From Agrobacterium vitis (lineage in GTDB: Bacteria; Pseudomonadota; Alphaproteobacteria; Rhizobiales; Rhizobiaceae): a stretch of 64,000 nucleotides of DNA. Below the pieces are notes generated by a model, which saw only the letters and a list, made by a program, of their open reading frames with translations, had not been told where the DNA came from and ran no database searches. The stretch covers positions 124,001 to 188,000 of the forward strand of contig NZ_CP146243.1 in the NCBI RefSeq assembly GCF_037039395.1. Reading direction: 5' to 3'. The translations under genes and the position numbers were made by a program. This document shows positions 26,178 through 36,379 of this stretch, piece by piece (within the stretch, counting starts at the first letter, position 1; every line of letters starts with the position of its first letter).

Positions 26178-26728
26178 TTGCTATGCAGTACAGTTTCACC
26201 CTACCTGCCGACTACGATATGGCAATCATTGAGCGGCGCATTCGCGATAAAGGGCCATTGCTCGACGGATTTCCACGCCTTCGCTTCAAGGCCTATCTTT
26301 ATGCGCGAAAGCAGGGTGTTGGCTTTACCAGTCGCGAAAATCTTTATGCGCCGTTCTATCTTTGGAATGAGCCTAAAGGCATCGACGGCTTTCTGTCCAG
26401 CCCCGGTTTTGCGGGCCTGGCTCGGGATTTCGGTTGGCCATCTATCCAGACATGGCTAGTATGGCATGCCCAAACCGCTTCTGACCTTACGGGCGTTCGA
26501 TTTGCCACACGGGAGATCCGGCAAATTACGGCCTATTCCGATCTCGCTAGCCAGCGCGATGCGGCCACAGCCGAGGCGCAATCAGCAGTGCGGTCTGGCG
26601 CGCTCGCGGCCGTCGCAGCATTCGATCCGACGAATTGGCGACTAGAGCATTTTTGTCTTTGGTCGACAATGCCCGTCATAGCAGAAACAAGGCAAGTCTA
26701 TTACGTCGGCCACATCTCGTTGCCTTAA
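26174..26728 (+). CDS. DUF4865-family protein
   Basis: 184 residues, MIAMQYSFTLPADYDMAIIE, then FPRLRFKAYLYARKQGVGFT, NLYAPFYLWNEPKGIDGFLS and a C-terminal VYYVGHISLP. I recognise the DUF4865 pattern, usually found beside tautomerase/cupin genes under LysR control; its biochemical role is not known to me. A strong AGGAGG ribosome site lies 9 bases before the start, whose ATG overlaps the cupin stop. Confidence 0.75.
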   Translation: MIAMQYSFTLPADYDMAIIERRIRDKGPLLDGFPRLRFKAYLYARKQGVGFTSRENLYAPFYLWNEPKGIDGFLSSPGFAGLARDFGWPSIQTWLVWHAQTASDLTGVRFATREIRQITAYSDLASQRDAATAEAQSAVRSGALAAVAAFDPTNWRLEHFCLWSTMPVIAETRQVYYVGHISLP

Positions 26729-26842
26729 TGTAATAAATTGCCCTGTCCGATAAACGTCACGCACCTCCATAGGCCCAGTCGGCCCGAAGCTGCGATTTTG
26801 GCCAACTCAAAGAACGGATGGTGAACTCGTGATCACATAGTC

Positions 26843-27002
26843 TTATGGCGAACCTTGACCTTCCAAGGCGCGGTAGACAGTCATCCTGGAAATGTTCAGC
26901 TCACGAGCGACGGCAGCTTTCGTTGCACCAGCCGTGATCCGCCTGCGAATCTCGGCGTCATCGACATTCTTCTTCCTGCCCTTGTAGATGCCGTCGGCAC
27001 TG
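26843..27002 (-). pseudogene. Serine resolvase/invertase, C-terminal fragment
   Basis: Leftward frame of ~53 codons without a start: SADGIYKGRKKNVDDAEIRR, ITAGATKAAVARELNISRMT, VYRALEGQGSP, stop. This is the DNA-binding tail of a Tn3-type resolvase (linker GRK plus HTH). The catalytic domain has been removed, probably when the adjoining IS6-family element arrived. Confidence 0.75.
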
Positions 27003-27009
27003 TAAACTT

Positions 27010-27808
27010 ATCGCCTTGAACGCAACATCTTGGCGCGAGGAATTAGTTCATGCGGCGTGAAGGCGCGCGATTTGGTGCCATGCTTGCATGGCTGCTGTTC
27101 GCAGTTCGCGATGGTGGACGGATGGGATATCGTGTCGGGGAACGTTAAAGAGGTTGGCGATGGGGTCATGGATGGAAACGAAACGCTGAAGATGTCGTGC
27201 TGACTTGAAGCGCTTCATGATCTTCTCGCGTCGTCGGACGGGCTGATGCGAGTTTTCTGCCCGATTGTTCAATCCTTTGTGAGAACGATGCTCAATGCCG
27301 GGCATGACCTCCCGCTTTGCTGCACCATAGGATCGTAGTTTGTCGGTAATCATCACACGCGGCGCACGGCCTTGGGCTTTCAGGAGCTTGGGCATCAAAC
27401 GTTTTGCCGCCTTGGTATTGCGGCGGTTTTGCACCAGCACGTCGAGAACAAAGCCATCCTGATCAACGGCGCGCCAAAGCCAGTGTTTCCTTCCAACGAT
27501 GGTGATGACAACCTCATCGAGATGCCATTTGTCCCCGAGCCTGCCGGTAGATCGTTTGCGGATATCATTGGCAAAGTGTCTACCGAATTTCTCAGCCCAG
27601 AGCCGCACGGTTTGATGAGAGACGATGACGCCACGCGCTGCCAGCAGATCTTCGACCATCCGCAGGCTAAGCGGAAACCGGAAATACAGCCAAACTGCAT
27701 GGGCAATAACTTCAGCGGGAAATCGGTGGCGACGATAAAGTGGATCACGGCTAGATCTGGTCATGCAACCAGATCCCACATTTTGATCGATGTCCGGTTA
27801 ACGTTACG
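27010..27808 (-). mobile_element. IS6-family insertion sequence (ends approximate)
   Basis: An intact transposase gene with short flanks. The right edge is placed near GTTAACGTTAC (about 27798-27808), because a similar ACGTTAA edge bounds another IS6 remnant at ~48583; the left edge is uncertain. It cuts a resolvase gene on its left. Confidence 0.55.
27048..27764 (-). CDS. IS6-family transposase
   Basis: 238 residues from MTRSSRDPLYRRHRFPAEVI. The family order is intact: WLYFRFPLSLRMVEDLLAAR, VSHQTVRLWAEKFG, D in WHLDEVVITIVGRKHWLWRA, D in VMITDKLRSYGAAKREVMPG and E in GLNNRAENSHQPVRRREK, then RHLQRFVSIHDPIANLF. IS6 elements move by replicative cointegration and can bring together plasmids and chromosomal DNA. 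Apparently functional. Confidence 0.9.
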   Translation of the reverse strand: MTRSSRDPLYRRHRFPAEVIAHAVWLYFRFPLSLRMVEDLLAARGVIVSHQTVRLWAEKFGRHFANDIRKRSTGRLGDKWHLDEVVITIVGRKHWLWRAVDQDGFVLDVLVQNRRNTKAAKRLMPKLLKAQGRAPRVMITDKLRSYGAAKREVMPGIEHRSHKGLNNRAENSHQPVRRREKIMKRFKSARHLQRFVSIHDPIANLFNVPRHDIPSVHHRELRTAAMQAWHQIARLHAA

Positions 27809-28270
27809 ATGCCCTTCATACCATGGCCAAAACGAAAGAAACCCGCCGGGGTGCGCAGTTCGAAGCCGAAGCTAAGTCCGAGGCGTGGCGGGTCTTATTG
27901 ATGAGACATCTGGCCCATGCTCCTTAACAAAGCAATAAGTCGGATCGGAATAATTTTCCAAATGATGGTAGCGCGCGATCGCTCGATCCTCCACCAGTTT
28001 TTAAAGCCATCTTCGACTTCCGACCAATCAACGCGCTGCGTCCTCGAAGCCGCATGGCCATGCCTACAACCGGGGTATGGCTTCATCCCAGCAGTAAAAT
28101 TGGCTTCGGCCGAAAGTCGGATGCTTACTTCTCTAAGCTGAAGGAACATGGGCATATTCCGTCAAAGCTGTGTCGCCGAGCAAAGGGCCAGGGTTCATAT
28201 CCTATCAAGGCGGGCATTTCTGGATGGCATGGGGAACGGGAAAGCAGGAACACTGTTATTCACGTTCCCC
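27809..28270. other. Intergenic region with a 34-codon ORF
   Basis: About 460 bases. A rightward frame at 27822-27926 reads MAKTKETRRGAQFEAEAKSE then AWRVLLMRHLAHAP and stops; the start looks genuine but the end is probably a rearrangement junction. Nothing else recognised. Confidence 0.25.
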
Positions 28271-28279
28271 TTCATGTCA

Positions 28280-29608
28280 TTAGGCGCGATCGATTGCGTC
28301 AGCAAGTAACGAAACGATGTCATCGATCTGGCTCGTTTCAATCGTCAACGGTGGAGAGAGCGCGATGATGTCTCCGGTTACGCGGATCAAAACGCCGCGG
28401 TTGAAGCAGTCGACAAAGACGTCATAGGCACGCGTCCCGACGGAGGTTCCGCGTGGCGCGAGTTCGATCCCGGCAACAAGACCGATCGTTCGAATGTCGA
28501 TGACGTTCATTCGCCCCTTTAAGGCGTGGATAGCGGTTTCCCAGTGCTGTGAAAGTTCCGCAGCACGCGTTAGGAGCCCTTCCTTTTGGTAGATTTCGAG
28601 CGTGGCGAGACCGGCGGCGCATGCAACGGGATGACCGGAATACGTGTAGCCATGGAATAGTTCGATTGCAGATTCCAGACCGTGCATGAGAGCGTCGTGA
28701 ACCGCCGAACTGGTAAATACCGCTCCCATTGGAACGACACCGTTGGTAAGGCCCTTGGCTGTGGTGATGATATCGGGTGTTATGCCAAAATAGTCGACTG
28801 CAAATGGAGTACCCAAACGGCCAAAGCCGCTGATGACCTCGTCGAAGATCAACAATATGCCATGCTTGTCGGCTATGGCGCGAAGACGTTCGAGATAGCC
28901 TTTCGGAGGGAGCAGGACCCCGGTGGAGCCGGCAACAGGCTCTACGATTACGGCTGCTATGGTTTCGGCGCCGTGCAGCCCAACCAGGCGCTCCAGATCG
29001 TCCGCCAGATCGGCGCCGTGTTCAGGAAGACCGCCCTTCGTAAATGCGTTTTTGGCAAGGTCGTGGGTATGGCGAAGATGGTCTGTGCCGGGAAGGGTTG
29101 GGAATACACGACGGTTGTTGACGAGACCGCCAACGGAAATGCCGCCGAATCCGACGCCATGATAGCCGCGCTCCCGACCAATCACGCGCGTACGCGTTCC
29201 CTGTCCAATGGCGCGCTGATATGCAATTGCGATCTTCAGCGCCGTGTCGACGGATTCCGAGCCGGAGCCCGTATAGAAGATCTTGTCGAGCTTCTTGCCA
29301 TCCTCGCCTGGCGCGACATCGGCAAGGCGCTCGGCGAATTGGAACGCGATAGGATGCCCCATCTGAAACGACGGCGCAAAATCGAGCGTCATCAGCTGGC
29401 GCTCAACGGCTTGGGCAATGGATTTCCGGCCGTGGCCAGCATTCACACACCATAGGCCGGCAGTGCCGTCCAGCACCTTGTTGCCGTCGACATCTTGATA
29501 ATAAACACCCTCGGCCGAGGCGAGGAGGCGAGGGGCTTTCTTGAACTGCCTGTTCGCCGTAAAGGGCATCCAGTAGCTATCGAGATTAACGGTGTTGGCG
29601 ATCGTCAT
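28280..29608 (-). CDS. Omega-amino acid:pyruvate aminotransferase (class III)
   Basis: 442 residues of PLP fold type I, class III. Seen: YWMPFTANRQFKKAPRLLAS opening, FYTGSGSESVDTALKIA, the AAVIVEPVAGSTGVL strand, LLIFDEVISGFGRLG with the PLP-nitrogen Asp, and TTAKGLTNGVVPMGAV with the Schiff-base Lys. Closest to beta-alanine/omega-amino acid--pyruvate aminotransferases. It is the last gene of the leftward operon, 23 bases after the demethylase, so it may take the primary amine left after N-demethylation and move the nitrogen to pyruvate (inference). Confidence 0.88.
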   Translation of the reverse strand: MTIANTVNLDSYWMPFTANRQFKKAPRLLASAEGVYYQDVDGNKVLDGTAGLWCVNAGHGRKSIAQAVERQLMTLDFAPSFQMGHPIAFQFAERLADVAPGEDGKKLDKIFYTGSGSESVDTALKIAIAYQRAIGQGTRTRVIGRERGYHGVGFGGISVGGLVNNRRVFPTLPGTDHLRHTHDLAKNAFTKGGLPEHGADLADDLERLVGLHGAETIAAVIVEPVAGSTGVLLPPKGYLERLRAIADKHGILLIFDEVISGFGRLGTPFAVDYFGITPDIITTAKGLTNGVVPMGAVFTSSAVHDALMHGLESAIELFHGYTYSGHPVACAAGLATLEIYQKEGLLTRAAELSQHWETAIHALKGRMNVIDIRTIGLVAGIELAPRGTSVGTRAYDVFVDCFNRGVLIRVTGDIIALSPPLTIETSQIDDIVSLLADAIDRA

Positions 29609-29631
29609 TTTGAGTACTCCCTAGGCCATTG

Positions 29632-32079
29632 TTAGAGCTTGGTTCGTTCTGATTTCGGGTCATACATCGAGCGTATCGATGCGTCCGCCGCGAACCGCTG
29701 GCCTGCCACTTCGATTTCGTAGACCGACGCAAGGACCTGTTCCTCGGTTTCTCCCTTGCACGGCACGTAACCCATGCCGATTGCTCCTCCGAGGTGATGG
29801 CCGTAATTGCCGGATGTGATGATCGAGACGATTTCCCCATCGCGCACCAAGGCTTCGTTGTGGAAAAGCAAGGGTTCCGGATCACGCAGCTTGAACTGCA
29901 ACATCCGGCGTTCAAGACCGGTCTCCCGCTTTTGGACCACGGCATCCCGACCTATGAAGTCACCCTTGTTAGTTTTGACGGCGAACCCGAGCCCTGCTTC
30001 CAGAACGTGGTCTTCGTCGGTGATGTCATGGCCAAAATGGCGGAAGCCCTTTTCGATACGGCAGGAGTCCAGAGCGTGTAACCCGCAAAGCTTCAGGCCA
30101 ACTTCTTTCCCGGCGTCCTCAAGCGCTTCGAATACGTGCGCTGTCTGGTCACTCGACACGTACAATTCCCAGCCCAACTCGCCGACATACGTGACACGGT
30201 GCGCGCGGGCCAGGCCCATCCCGATCTCAATCTCCTGAGCTGTTCCAAACGGGAATGCGGCGTTGGAAAAGTCATTGGGGCTGACCCGGGTGATGACATC
30301 GCGAGCCTTCGGTCCCATCAGCACCAGAACGGATTCGGCCGCTGAGATATCTGTGACAACGACGAACTCCTCCGGCTGAATCTGCTTGCGAAACCAGGCA
30401 AGGTCGCGTTGCAGCGTGGCACCTGGAACGACCGCGAAGAAGGCGGTGTTCGAGAGGCGCGTAATTGTGAGGTCGCTCTCGATACCGCCGCGATTGTTCA
30501 GCATCTGCGTGTAGACGATACGGCCTGAAGGGACATCCATCTGGTTGGCGCAAACCCTTTGAAGGAACGCCAGGGCATCGCGACCTTCGATACGGATTTT
30601 GCCAAAGGAGGTCATGTCGAACAGACCGACGCCGTTTCTGATGGCAAGGTGCTCTTGCTTCTGGTTCTCGAACCAGTTCTGCCGTTTCCAGCTGTAACGG
30701 TACTCGCGCTCTTGCCCTTCGTTTGCGAACCAATTGGCGCGCTCCCAGCCGGCAACTTCGCCGAACACGGCACCTCGCGCCTTCAGATGCTCGTGCAATG
30801 GAGACCGACGAATTCCGCGGGATGTCGCAACCTGCCGATAGGGGAAATGATCTGCGTATAGGAGACCAAGTGTCTCCGTCACACGTTCCTTCAAGTAGGC
30901 GCGGTTCTTCTGGAATGGCTGGGCACGCCGGATGTCGACTTCCCAGAGATCGAACGGAGCTTCGCCGTCATTCATCCACTGGGCGAGTGCAAATCCTGCG
31001 CCACCCGACGACGAGATGCCGATGGAATTGTAACCGGCGGCAACCCAGTAGCCCTTCAATTCGGGCGCTTCGCCAAGATAATAACGGTCGTCCGGCGTGA
31101 AACTTTCCGGCCCGTTGAAGAAGGTGTGAATGCCGGCTGTTTCAAGCATCGGCATCCGGTTGACGGCCTTCTCCAGGATAGGCTCGAAGTGATCGAAATC
31201 TTCCGGCAGCTGGTCAAAGCAGAAATCTTCGCGAATACCATTCATGCCCCATGGCTTTGCCTTCGGCTCGAACGCGCCAAGCAGCATCTTGCCCGCGTCT
31301 TCCTTGTAGTAGGCACACTCGTCCGGCACGCGAAGAACGGGAAGCCGCGAGAGGTTTTCGATGGCTTCGGTGACGATGTAGAAATGCTCGCACGCGTGAA
31401 GAGGCAAGGTGACCCCGGAGCGGGCCGCAAGGTCACGGCCCCACATGCCACCGCAATTGACGACCAGGTCCGTCTCGATCGTCCCTTCATCTTCGCCCTG
31501 TGCCCATGACACGCCCGTAACGCGGCCATCCTTCTCATTGACCGCGGTTACCTTGACATTCTCGATGATTTTCGCGCCACGCTGACGTGCGCCCTTTGCC
31601 AGCGCCATGGCGATATTGGCGGGGTCGCATTGCCCGTCCAAGGGCAAATGCACCGCGCCGACGACGTCTGCGATGTTGAGGTGCGGATAGAGGTTCTTGA
31701 CCTCCTCCGGCGAGATTTCATTCACATCGATGTCGAATGCCCTCGCCAGTGTCGCCTGACGGTAGATTTCTTCCTTACGCTCGTGTGTCAAGGCAACCGT
31801 GATCGAGCCATTCTGACGCATGCCGGTCGCAATGCCGGTCTCCTCTTCGAGCTTCACGTAAAGATCGGCCGAGTATTTAGCCAGGCGTGTCATGTTCTGC
31901 GAGGCGCGAAGCTGGCCGATGAGGCCGGCTGCGTGCCACGTCGTTCCCGATGTCAACTGCTTGCGTTCGAGCAGAATGATGTCGGTCCATCCCAGTTTCG
32001 CTAAGTGGTATGCCACCGAGCAACCGGAAATGCCGCCGCCGATAATGACGACGCGTGCCTTGGCAGGAAGGTTACTCAT
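29632..32079 (-). CDS. FAD-GcvT fusion dehydrogenase (dimethylglycine/sarcosine dehydrogenase-like)
   Basis: 815 residues. The N-terminal DAO-type FAD domain has VVIIGGGISGCSVAYHLAKL and SGTTWHAAGLIGQLR, where His is the usual covalent FAD site. The C-terminal half is an aminomethyltransferase (GcvT) domain: RNGVGLFDMTSFGKIRIEG, YTQMLNNRGGIESDLT, ELGWELYVSSDQ, GLHALDSCRIEKGFRHFGHD. Such enzymes oxidise N-methyl groups, hand electrons to ETF and transfer the formaldehyde-level carbon to THF. Its start overlaps the previous gene by four bases (ATGA). Substrate not certain. Confidence 0.9.
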   Translation of the reverse strand: MSNLPAKARVVIIGGGISGCSVAYHLAKLGWTDIILLERKQLTSGTTWHAAGLIGQLRASQNMTRLAKYSADLYVKLEEETGIATGMRQNGSITVALTHERKEEIYRQATLARAFDIDVNEISPEEVKNLYPHLNIADVVGAVHLPLDGQCDPANIAMALAKGARQRGAKIIENVKVTAVNEKDGRVTGVSWAQGEDEGTIETDLVVNCGGMWGRDLAARSGVTLPLHACEHFYIVTEAIENLSRLPVLRVPDECAYYKEDAGKMLLGAFEPKAKPWGMNGIREDFCFDQLPEDFDHFEPILEKAVNRMPMLETAGIHTFFNGPESFTPDDRYYLGEAPELKGYWVAAGYNSIGISSSGGAGFALAQWMNDGEAPFDLWEVDIRRAQPFQKNRAYLKERVTETLGLLYADHFPYRQVATSRGIRRSPLHEHLKARGAVFGEVAGWERANWFANEGQEREYRYSWKRQNWFENQKQEHLAIRNGVGLFDMTSFGKIRIEGRDALAFLQRVCANQMDVPSGRIVYTQMLNNRGGIESDLTITRLSNTAFFAVVPGATLQRDLAWFRKQIQPEEFVVVTDISAAESVLVLMGPKARDVITRVSPNDFSNAAFPFGTAQEIEIGMGLARAHRVTYVGELGWELYVSSDQTAHVFEALEDAGKEVGLKLCGLHALDSCRIEKGFRHFGHDITDEDHVLEAGLGFAVKTNKGDFIGRDAVVQKRETGLERRMLQFKLRDPEPLLFHNEALVRDGEIVSIITSGNYGHHLGGAIGMGYVPCKGETEEQVLASVYEIEVAGQRFAADASIRSMYDPKSERTKL

Positions 32080-34523
32080 GCGCGAATTCTTTCGTTCTTA
32101 GGGTCCCAGAGCGGTTCGTCAGTATGGACGGTAGCCGCATGTCGTTGGCCAAAAATTTCAATTTCGAGTTTGGTGCCCGGTTCATGCAGCTCGGAGCGCA
32201 GCATGCCGAGGGCAATTGACTTGCCGACGCGGTGCCCATAGCCGCCCGATGTGGTTTCCCCGACGATCGTGTCGCCGAGCCAGATGGTGGACATGTAGGG
32301 CGCATCGAAATCGCCTGCATCGACAGTCAAAGTCGCAAACCGTTTTTTCACGCCCGCCTGCTTTTCGCCCGCCAATGCCGCCTTGCCGAGGAAGTTTTCC
32401 TTGTCCCACTTCACGAAACGGTCGAGACCGCCCTGCAGGATCGTGTAGTCGGTCGAAAGGTCACCCTTCCAGGTGCGATAGCCCTTTTCAAGCCGCAGCG
32501 AATCCAGTGCGAACATCCCGAACGGACGCAGCCCGAAACCCTTGCCTGCTTCCCAAATCGCATCGAATACGGATGGTGTATCCTCGACTCGGCTGTGGAT
32601 TTCCCAGCCAAGCTCACCGGCGAACGATACGCGGATGATCCGGCAGGGGCGATCGGCGATCTCGGTTGTTTGATGTGTCAACCATCCCTTAGAGAGATCG
32701 CAGGCGGTGACGCACGCCAATATATCGCGCGAGGCCGGACCAGTCAGGATCTGGCACGAATACTGTTCCGTGACGTCGGTGATGGTGACATTCCCGTCTT
32801 TCGGCAGATGCTTCTCCAGCCATTCGCGGTCATGCCACTGGGCTACCGCTGCGGTGATGAGCACGAACTCGTCTTCGTCGTTCGCCATGATCGACATCTC
32901 GGTAACGATACGTCCCTTCTCGTCCGCGAAGTAGGCCAGACCAATGCGCCCGGGCTTCGGAACAAGACCCGTGGTCATGCTCAGAAGCCATTCGCGTGTG
33001 CCGGGGCCTTCGACCTTGAATCGCGAAAAGCCCGGAAGGTCGAGGATGCCTGCATGGTCACGAACAGCAAGGCATTCTTCACGAATGCGCTGCTGCCACG
33101 GTCCATCTCGGCTAAATGTCTCGGTTGAGTGTTCTGACGTGTCGTCGTCGGGCTGCGCGTACCAATTGGCTCGTTCCCAACCATTGTATGCGCCGAACTG
33201 GCCCCCGAGTGCCTGGATGCGATTATGGATTGGAGAAAGCTTCCTGTCGCGGCCTGCTGGCCACATGTGTTTTGGAAAATGAATGGCATATTCGTTGCCA
33301 TAGACTTCCATAGCCTTGTCTACACAGTATTGCTGGTCAGTATAATGTGTGAATCGACGCGGATCGCAGGACCACATGTCCCATTCGGTCTGGCCTTCGG
33401 TGATCCATTCGGCGAGCACCTTTCCGGCACCACCGCCCTGTGCGATGCCGAAAGTGAAGACACATGCCTCGAACGCATTGGGTACACCTGGCATCGGCCC
33501 GATCAAAGGATTGCCGTCCGGAGTATAAGGGATAGGACCATTGATGATCTTGGATAGACCAGCGGTGCCAAGGATCGGAACACGTTCGACGGCATCATTC
33601 AGATACCATTCGAGGCGATCGAGGTCGTCTGGATAGAGCTGGAATGAAAAGTCCGCTGGCATCGGATCCTCGGCGGTATTCCAGTGTGCCCGGCAGTTAC
33701 GCTCATATGGACCGAGATTCATCCCGGTCTTCTCTTGTCGCAGATAGTAGGAGCTATCGACATCGCGCAGAAGGGGCAGTTTGCCACCATTCTCCTTCGA
33801 CCATGCAGCGAGTTCCGGGATTTCCTCGAAGAGGATGTATTGATGGCTCATCACCGCCATCGGAACGTTTCTGCCGAACATGCGGCCCACTTCCTGTGCG
33901 CGGTAACCTGCGGCATTGACGACGTAGTCACATCGGATGTCACCTTTCTCAGTCGAGATAACCCATTCCTCTTTGTCGCGGCTGACGGATGTCACAGGGC
34001 AAAAGCGGATGATCCTGGCACCCATGTCGCGGGCACCTTTGGCAAGCGCCTGGGTGAGCTGGGCAGGATCGATGTCTCCATCGTTCGGATCGTAAAGTGC
34101 GCCCTTGAGGTCGTGGGTTTCCAGGAAGGGATAGCGGCTCGTAATCTCGTCTACGCCAAGGACCTCAATGTCCATGCCCTGATAGCGTCCCATTCCCTTG
34201 ACGCGTTGGAACTCCAACATTCGCTCATCTGTGTGCGCGAGCCGTAGCGAGCCGGTGACATGATAGTTCATCGGGTAGTCGACTTCGGCACCAAGCTTTT
34301 TGTACAGCTCGGTCGAGTAGCGTTGCATATTCATGAGCGACCAGGAGGACGAAAACGTCGGAACATTGCCGGCCGCGTGCCAGGTAGAGCCGGAGGTCAG
34401 CTCATTCTTTTCGAGCAGAACGCAATCCGTCCAGCCGGCTTTAGCAAGATGATAGAGGCCTGAGACGCCAACGACGCCACCACCAATGATGACAACGCGC
34501 GCTCTTGTTGGTACTTCAGACAT
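32076..34523 (-). CDS. Second FAD-GcvT fusion dehydrogenase
   Basis: About 815 residues and clearly paralogous to the downstream gene: VVIIGGGVVGVSGLYHLAKA, SGSTWHAAGNVPTFS with the likely FAD-linking His, then RDHAGILDLPGFSRFKVEGP, SFAGELGWEIHSRVED, FGMFALDSLRLEKGYRTWKG and ETTSGGYGHRVGKSIALGML. Two tandem, non-identical enzymes suggest two successive N-demethylations or two methylamine positions. Start 34523 (MSEVPTRARVV) is chosen over 34562 for its GGAGACAA site and match to the paralogue. Confidence 0.9.
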   Translation of the reverse strand: MSEVPTRARVVIIGGGVVGVSGLYHLAKAGWTDCVLLEKNELTSGSTWHAAGNVPTFSSSWSLMNMQRYSTELYKKLGAEVDYPMNYHVTGSLRLAHTDERMLEFQRVKGMGRYQGMDIEVLGVDEITSRYPFLETHDLKGALYDPNDGDIDPAQLTQALAKGARDMGARIIRFCPVTSVSRDKEEWVISTEKGDIRCDYVVNAAGYRAQEVGRMFGRNVPMAVMSHQYILFEEIPELAAWSKENGGKLPLLRDVDSSYYLRQEKTGMNLGPYERNCRAHWNTAEDPMPADFSFQLYPDDLDRLEWYLNDAVERVPILGTAGLSKIINGPIPYTPDGNPLIGPMPGVPNAFEACVFTFGIAQGGGAGKVLAEWITEGQTEWDMWSCDPRRFTHYTDQQYCVDKAMEVYGNEYAIHFPKHMWPAGRDRKLSPIHNRIQALGGQFGAYNGWERANWYAQPDDDTSEHSTETFSRDGPWQQRIREECLAVRDHAGILDLPGFSRFKVEGPGTREWLLSMTTGLVPKPGRIGLAYFADEKGRIVTEMSIMANDEDEFVLITAAVAQWHDREWLEKHLPKDGNVTITDVTEQYSCQILTGPASRDILACVTACDLSKGWLTHQTTEIADRPCRIIRVSFAGELGWEIHSRVEDTPSVFDAIWEAGKGFGLRPFGMFALDSLRLEKGYRTWKGDLSTDYTILQGGLDRFVKWDKENFLGKAALAGEKQAGVKKRFATLTVDAGDFDAPYMSTIWLGDTIVGETTSGGYGHRVGKSIALGMLRSELHEPGTKLEIEIFGQRHAATVHTDEPLWDPKNERIRA

Positions 34524-34653
34524 TGTTTGTCTCCGGAATGACAAGGAGGCTGCCGCTAGCACCCCTCATTTTTTGTTATTTCTGGCAACCGATAAACTCG
34601 CGCATAGGCGTGTTGACTCGTCGGCCTACTTCTCTTTAGTGACTCGGCTGCGA

Positions 34654-35583
34654 CTACAGAATCCGTTGAAGCTCGGGCAAAGCGTCGAACAGGTCGGCCA
34701 CGAGTCCGTAATCGGCGACCTGGAAGATCGGCGCTTCCTCGTCCTTGTTGATTGCGACGATGACCCTCGAATCCTTCATGCCGGCGAGGTGCTGGATCGC
34801 ACCGGAGATGCCGCAAGCGATGTAAAGCTGCGGTGCAACAACCTTGCCTGTCTGGCCAATCTGCAAGTCGTTCGGAGCATATCCTGCGTCCACCGCCGCG
34901 CGAGATGCGCCAACAGCCGCTCCCAACTTGTCAGCGACCGGGAAGACCACTTCCGAAAATTTCTCGGCGGATCCAAGCGCACGACCACCGGAAATGATAA
35001 TTTTGGCCGATGAGAGCTCGGGACGATCCGAGGACGAAAGTGCATCGCCCACAAAGGTCGATAGCTCATGGTTTACCGAAGCATCTATTGTTTCGATTGG
35101 TGCGCCACCGGCTACCCCTGTAGGTTCGAAAGCCGCGGCCCTGACGGTAATGACGCGCTTGGTATCCGTTGCCTGAATCGTCTGGATTGCGTTTCCGGCG
35201 TAGATCGGGCGCCTGAACGTGTCAGGTGTCACAACCTCGATGATTTCGGACACTTGAGCCACATCGAGAAGTGCTGCGACCCTGGGCATGACGTTTTTGC
35301 CGACGGAGGTCGCCGCCATGATCAGTGTATCGTATGCTGGAGACAGACCAACAATGAGGTCGGCAAGTGGCTCGGCAAGATTGTTTGCGAAATGGGCCGC
35401 GTCGGCTATCACGACTCTTGCCACGCCTTCAAGGGCCGCAGCCGCAGTCGCTGCGCCCTTTGCATTGTGCCCGGCAACCAGAATGTGGACGACACTGCCA
35501 ATCTTCCGAGCGGCTGTAAGGGCTTTTGCTGTCTGGTCCGACACTGATACGGTATCGTGATCTGCGATGAGTAATATTGTCAT
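34654..35583 (-). CDS. etfA: Electron transfer flavoprotein alpha subunit
   Basis: 309 residues starting [10 protein letters not shown]. The C-terminal FAD-binding region shows [60 protein letters not shown] and [20 protein letters not shown], the standard ETF-alpha signature. It pairs with the beta subunit 13 bases upstream and would accept electrons from the two FAD-GcvT dehydrogenases. GGGAG lies 6 bases before the chosen ATG; an in-frame ATG two codons earlier is too close to it. Confidence 0.93.
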   Translation of the reverse strand: MTILLIADHDTVSVSDQTAKALTAARKIGSVVHILVAGHNAKGAATAAAALEGVARVVIADAAHFANNLAEPLADLIVGLSPAYDTLIMAATSVGKNVMPRVAALLDVAQVSEIIEVVTPDTFRRPIYAGNAIQTIQATDTKRVITVRAAAFEPTGVAGGAPIETIDASVNHELSTFVGDALSSSDRPELSSAKIIISGGRALGSAEKFSEVVFPVADKLGAAVGASRAAVDAGYAPNDLQIGQTGKVVAPQLYIACGISGAIQHLAGMKDSRVIVAINKDEEAPIFQVADYGLVADLFDALPELQRIL

Positions 35584-35596
35584 GGTCATCTCCCGA

Positions 35597-36346
35597 CTAT
35601 AGGACGCCAGCTTCAGTTCTGAGTTTTTCGACAAGTTCGGCGACCGACTTAACGTTGATGCCCGACTTGCGGCCCGCAGGCTCTTCTGTCTTCAACAGCT
35701 TGAGACGAGGCTCCGTCGAAACGCCCAACGCGGCAGGCGTTGTCTTGTCGAGTGGCATCTTCTTTGCTTTCATGATGTTCGGCAACGATGCGTAGCGCGG
35801 CTCGTTAAGCCGCAGATCGGTCGTGACAACAGCGGGGAGCTTGATGCGGATCGTCTGCAGACCGCCATCGACTTCGCGTGTGACGGTCGCCTTTTCTTCT
35901 GCAATCTCCAGCTTGGAAGCAAATGTGCCCTGAGCCCATCCAAGAAGGGCTGCCAACATCTGACCGGTCTGGTTGCAGTCATCGTCGATAGCCTGCTTGC
36001 CGACGATGATGAGACCAGGCTGTTCTGCCTCAGCGATCGATCTCAGTATTTTAGCGACGGCAAGCGGTTCGACCGGCGTATCCGTTTCGACGAGGATTGC
36101 ACGATCTGCACCCATGGCCAGAGCAGTTCGCAGCGTTTCTTCCGCCTTTGCTGGACCGATCGATACGACAACAATTTCCTTCGCCAAGCCGGCTTCCCTC
36201 AAACGAAGGGCTTCCTCGACGGAGATTTCGTCGAACGGGTTCATAGACATCTTGACGTTCGCGAGCTCGACATCAGATCCATCGGGTTTGACCCGAATTT
36301 TGACGTTGTAGTCGATCACTCTTTTGACAGGGACAAGAATCTTCAT
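35597..36346 (-). CDS. etfB: Electron transfer flavoprotein beta subunit
   Basis: 249 residues, [20 protein letters not shown] at the start, [30 protein letters not shown] and [18 protein letters not shown], the AMP-binding and dimer features of ETF-beta. Start 36346 follows GGAGACCACC. It lies between the permease and etfA in the leftward operon, so this ETF is dedicated to the demethylation pathway rather than to general beta-oxidation (inference). Confidence 0.93.
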   Translation of the reverse strand: MKILVPVKRVIDYNVKIRVKPDGSDVELANVKMSMNPFDEISVEEALRLREAGLAKEIVVVSIGPAKAEETLRTALAMGADRAILVETDTPVEPLAVAKILRSIAEAEQPGLIIVGKQAIDDDCNQTGQMLAALLGWAQGTFASKLEIAEEKATVTREVDGGLQTIRIKLPAVVTTDLRLNEPRYASLPNIMKAKKMPLDKTTPAALGVSTEPRLKLLKTEEPAGRKSGINVKSVAELVEKLRTEAGVL

Positions 36347-36379
36347 GGTGGTCTCCGAGATCGAGCGCACTATTCTGCG

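Noticed and set aside
32232..33128. 298-codon rightward ORF
   Set aside because: Antisense to the second FAD-GcvT dehydrogenase.
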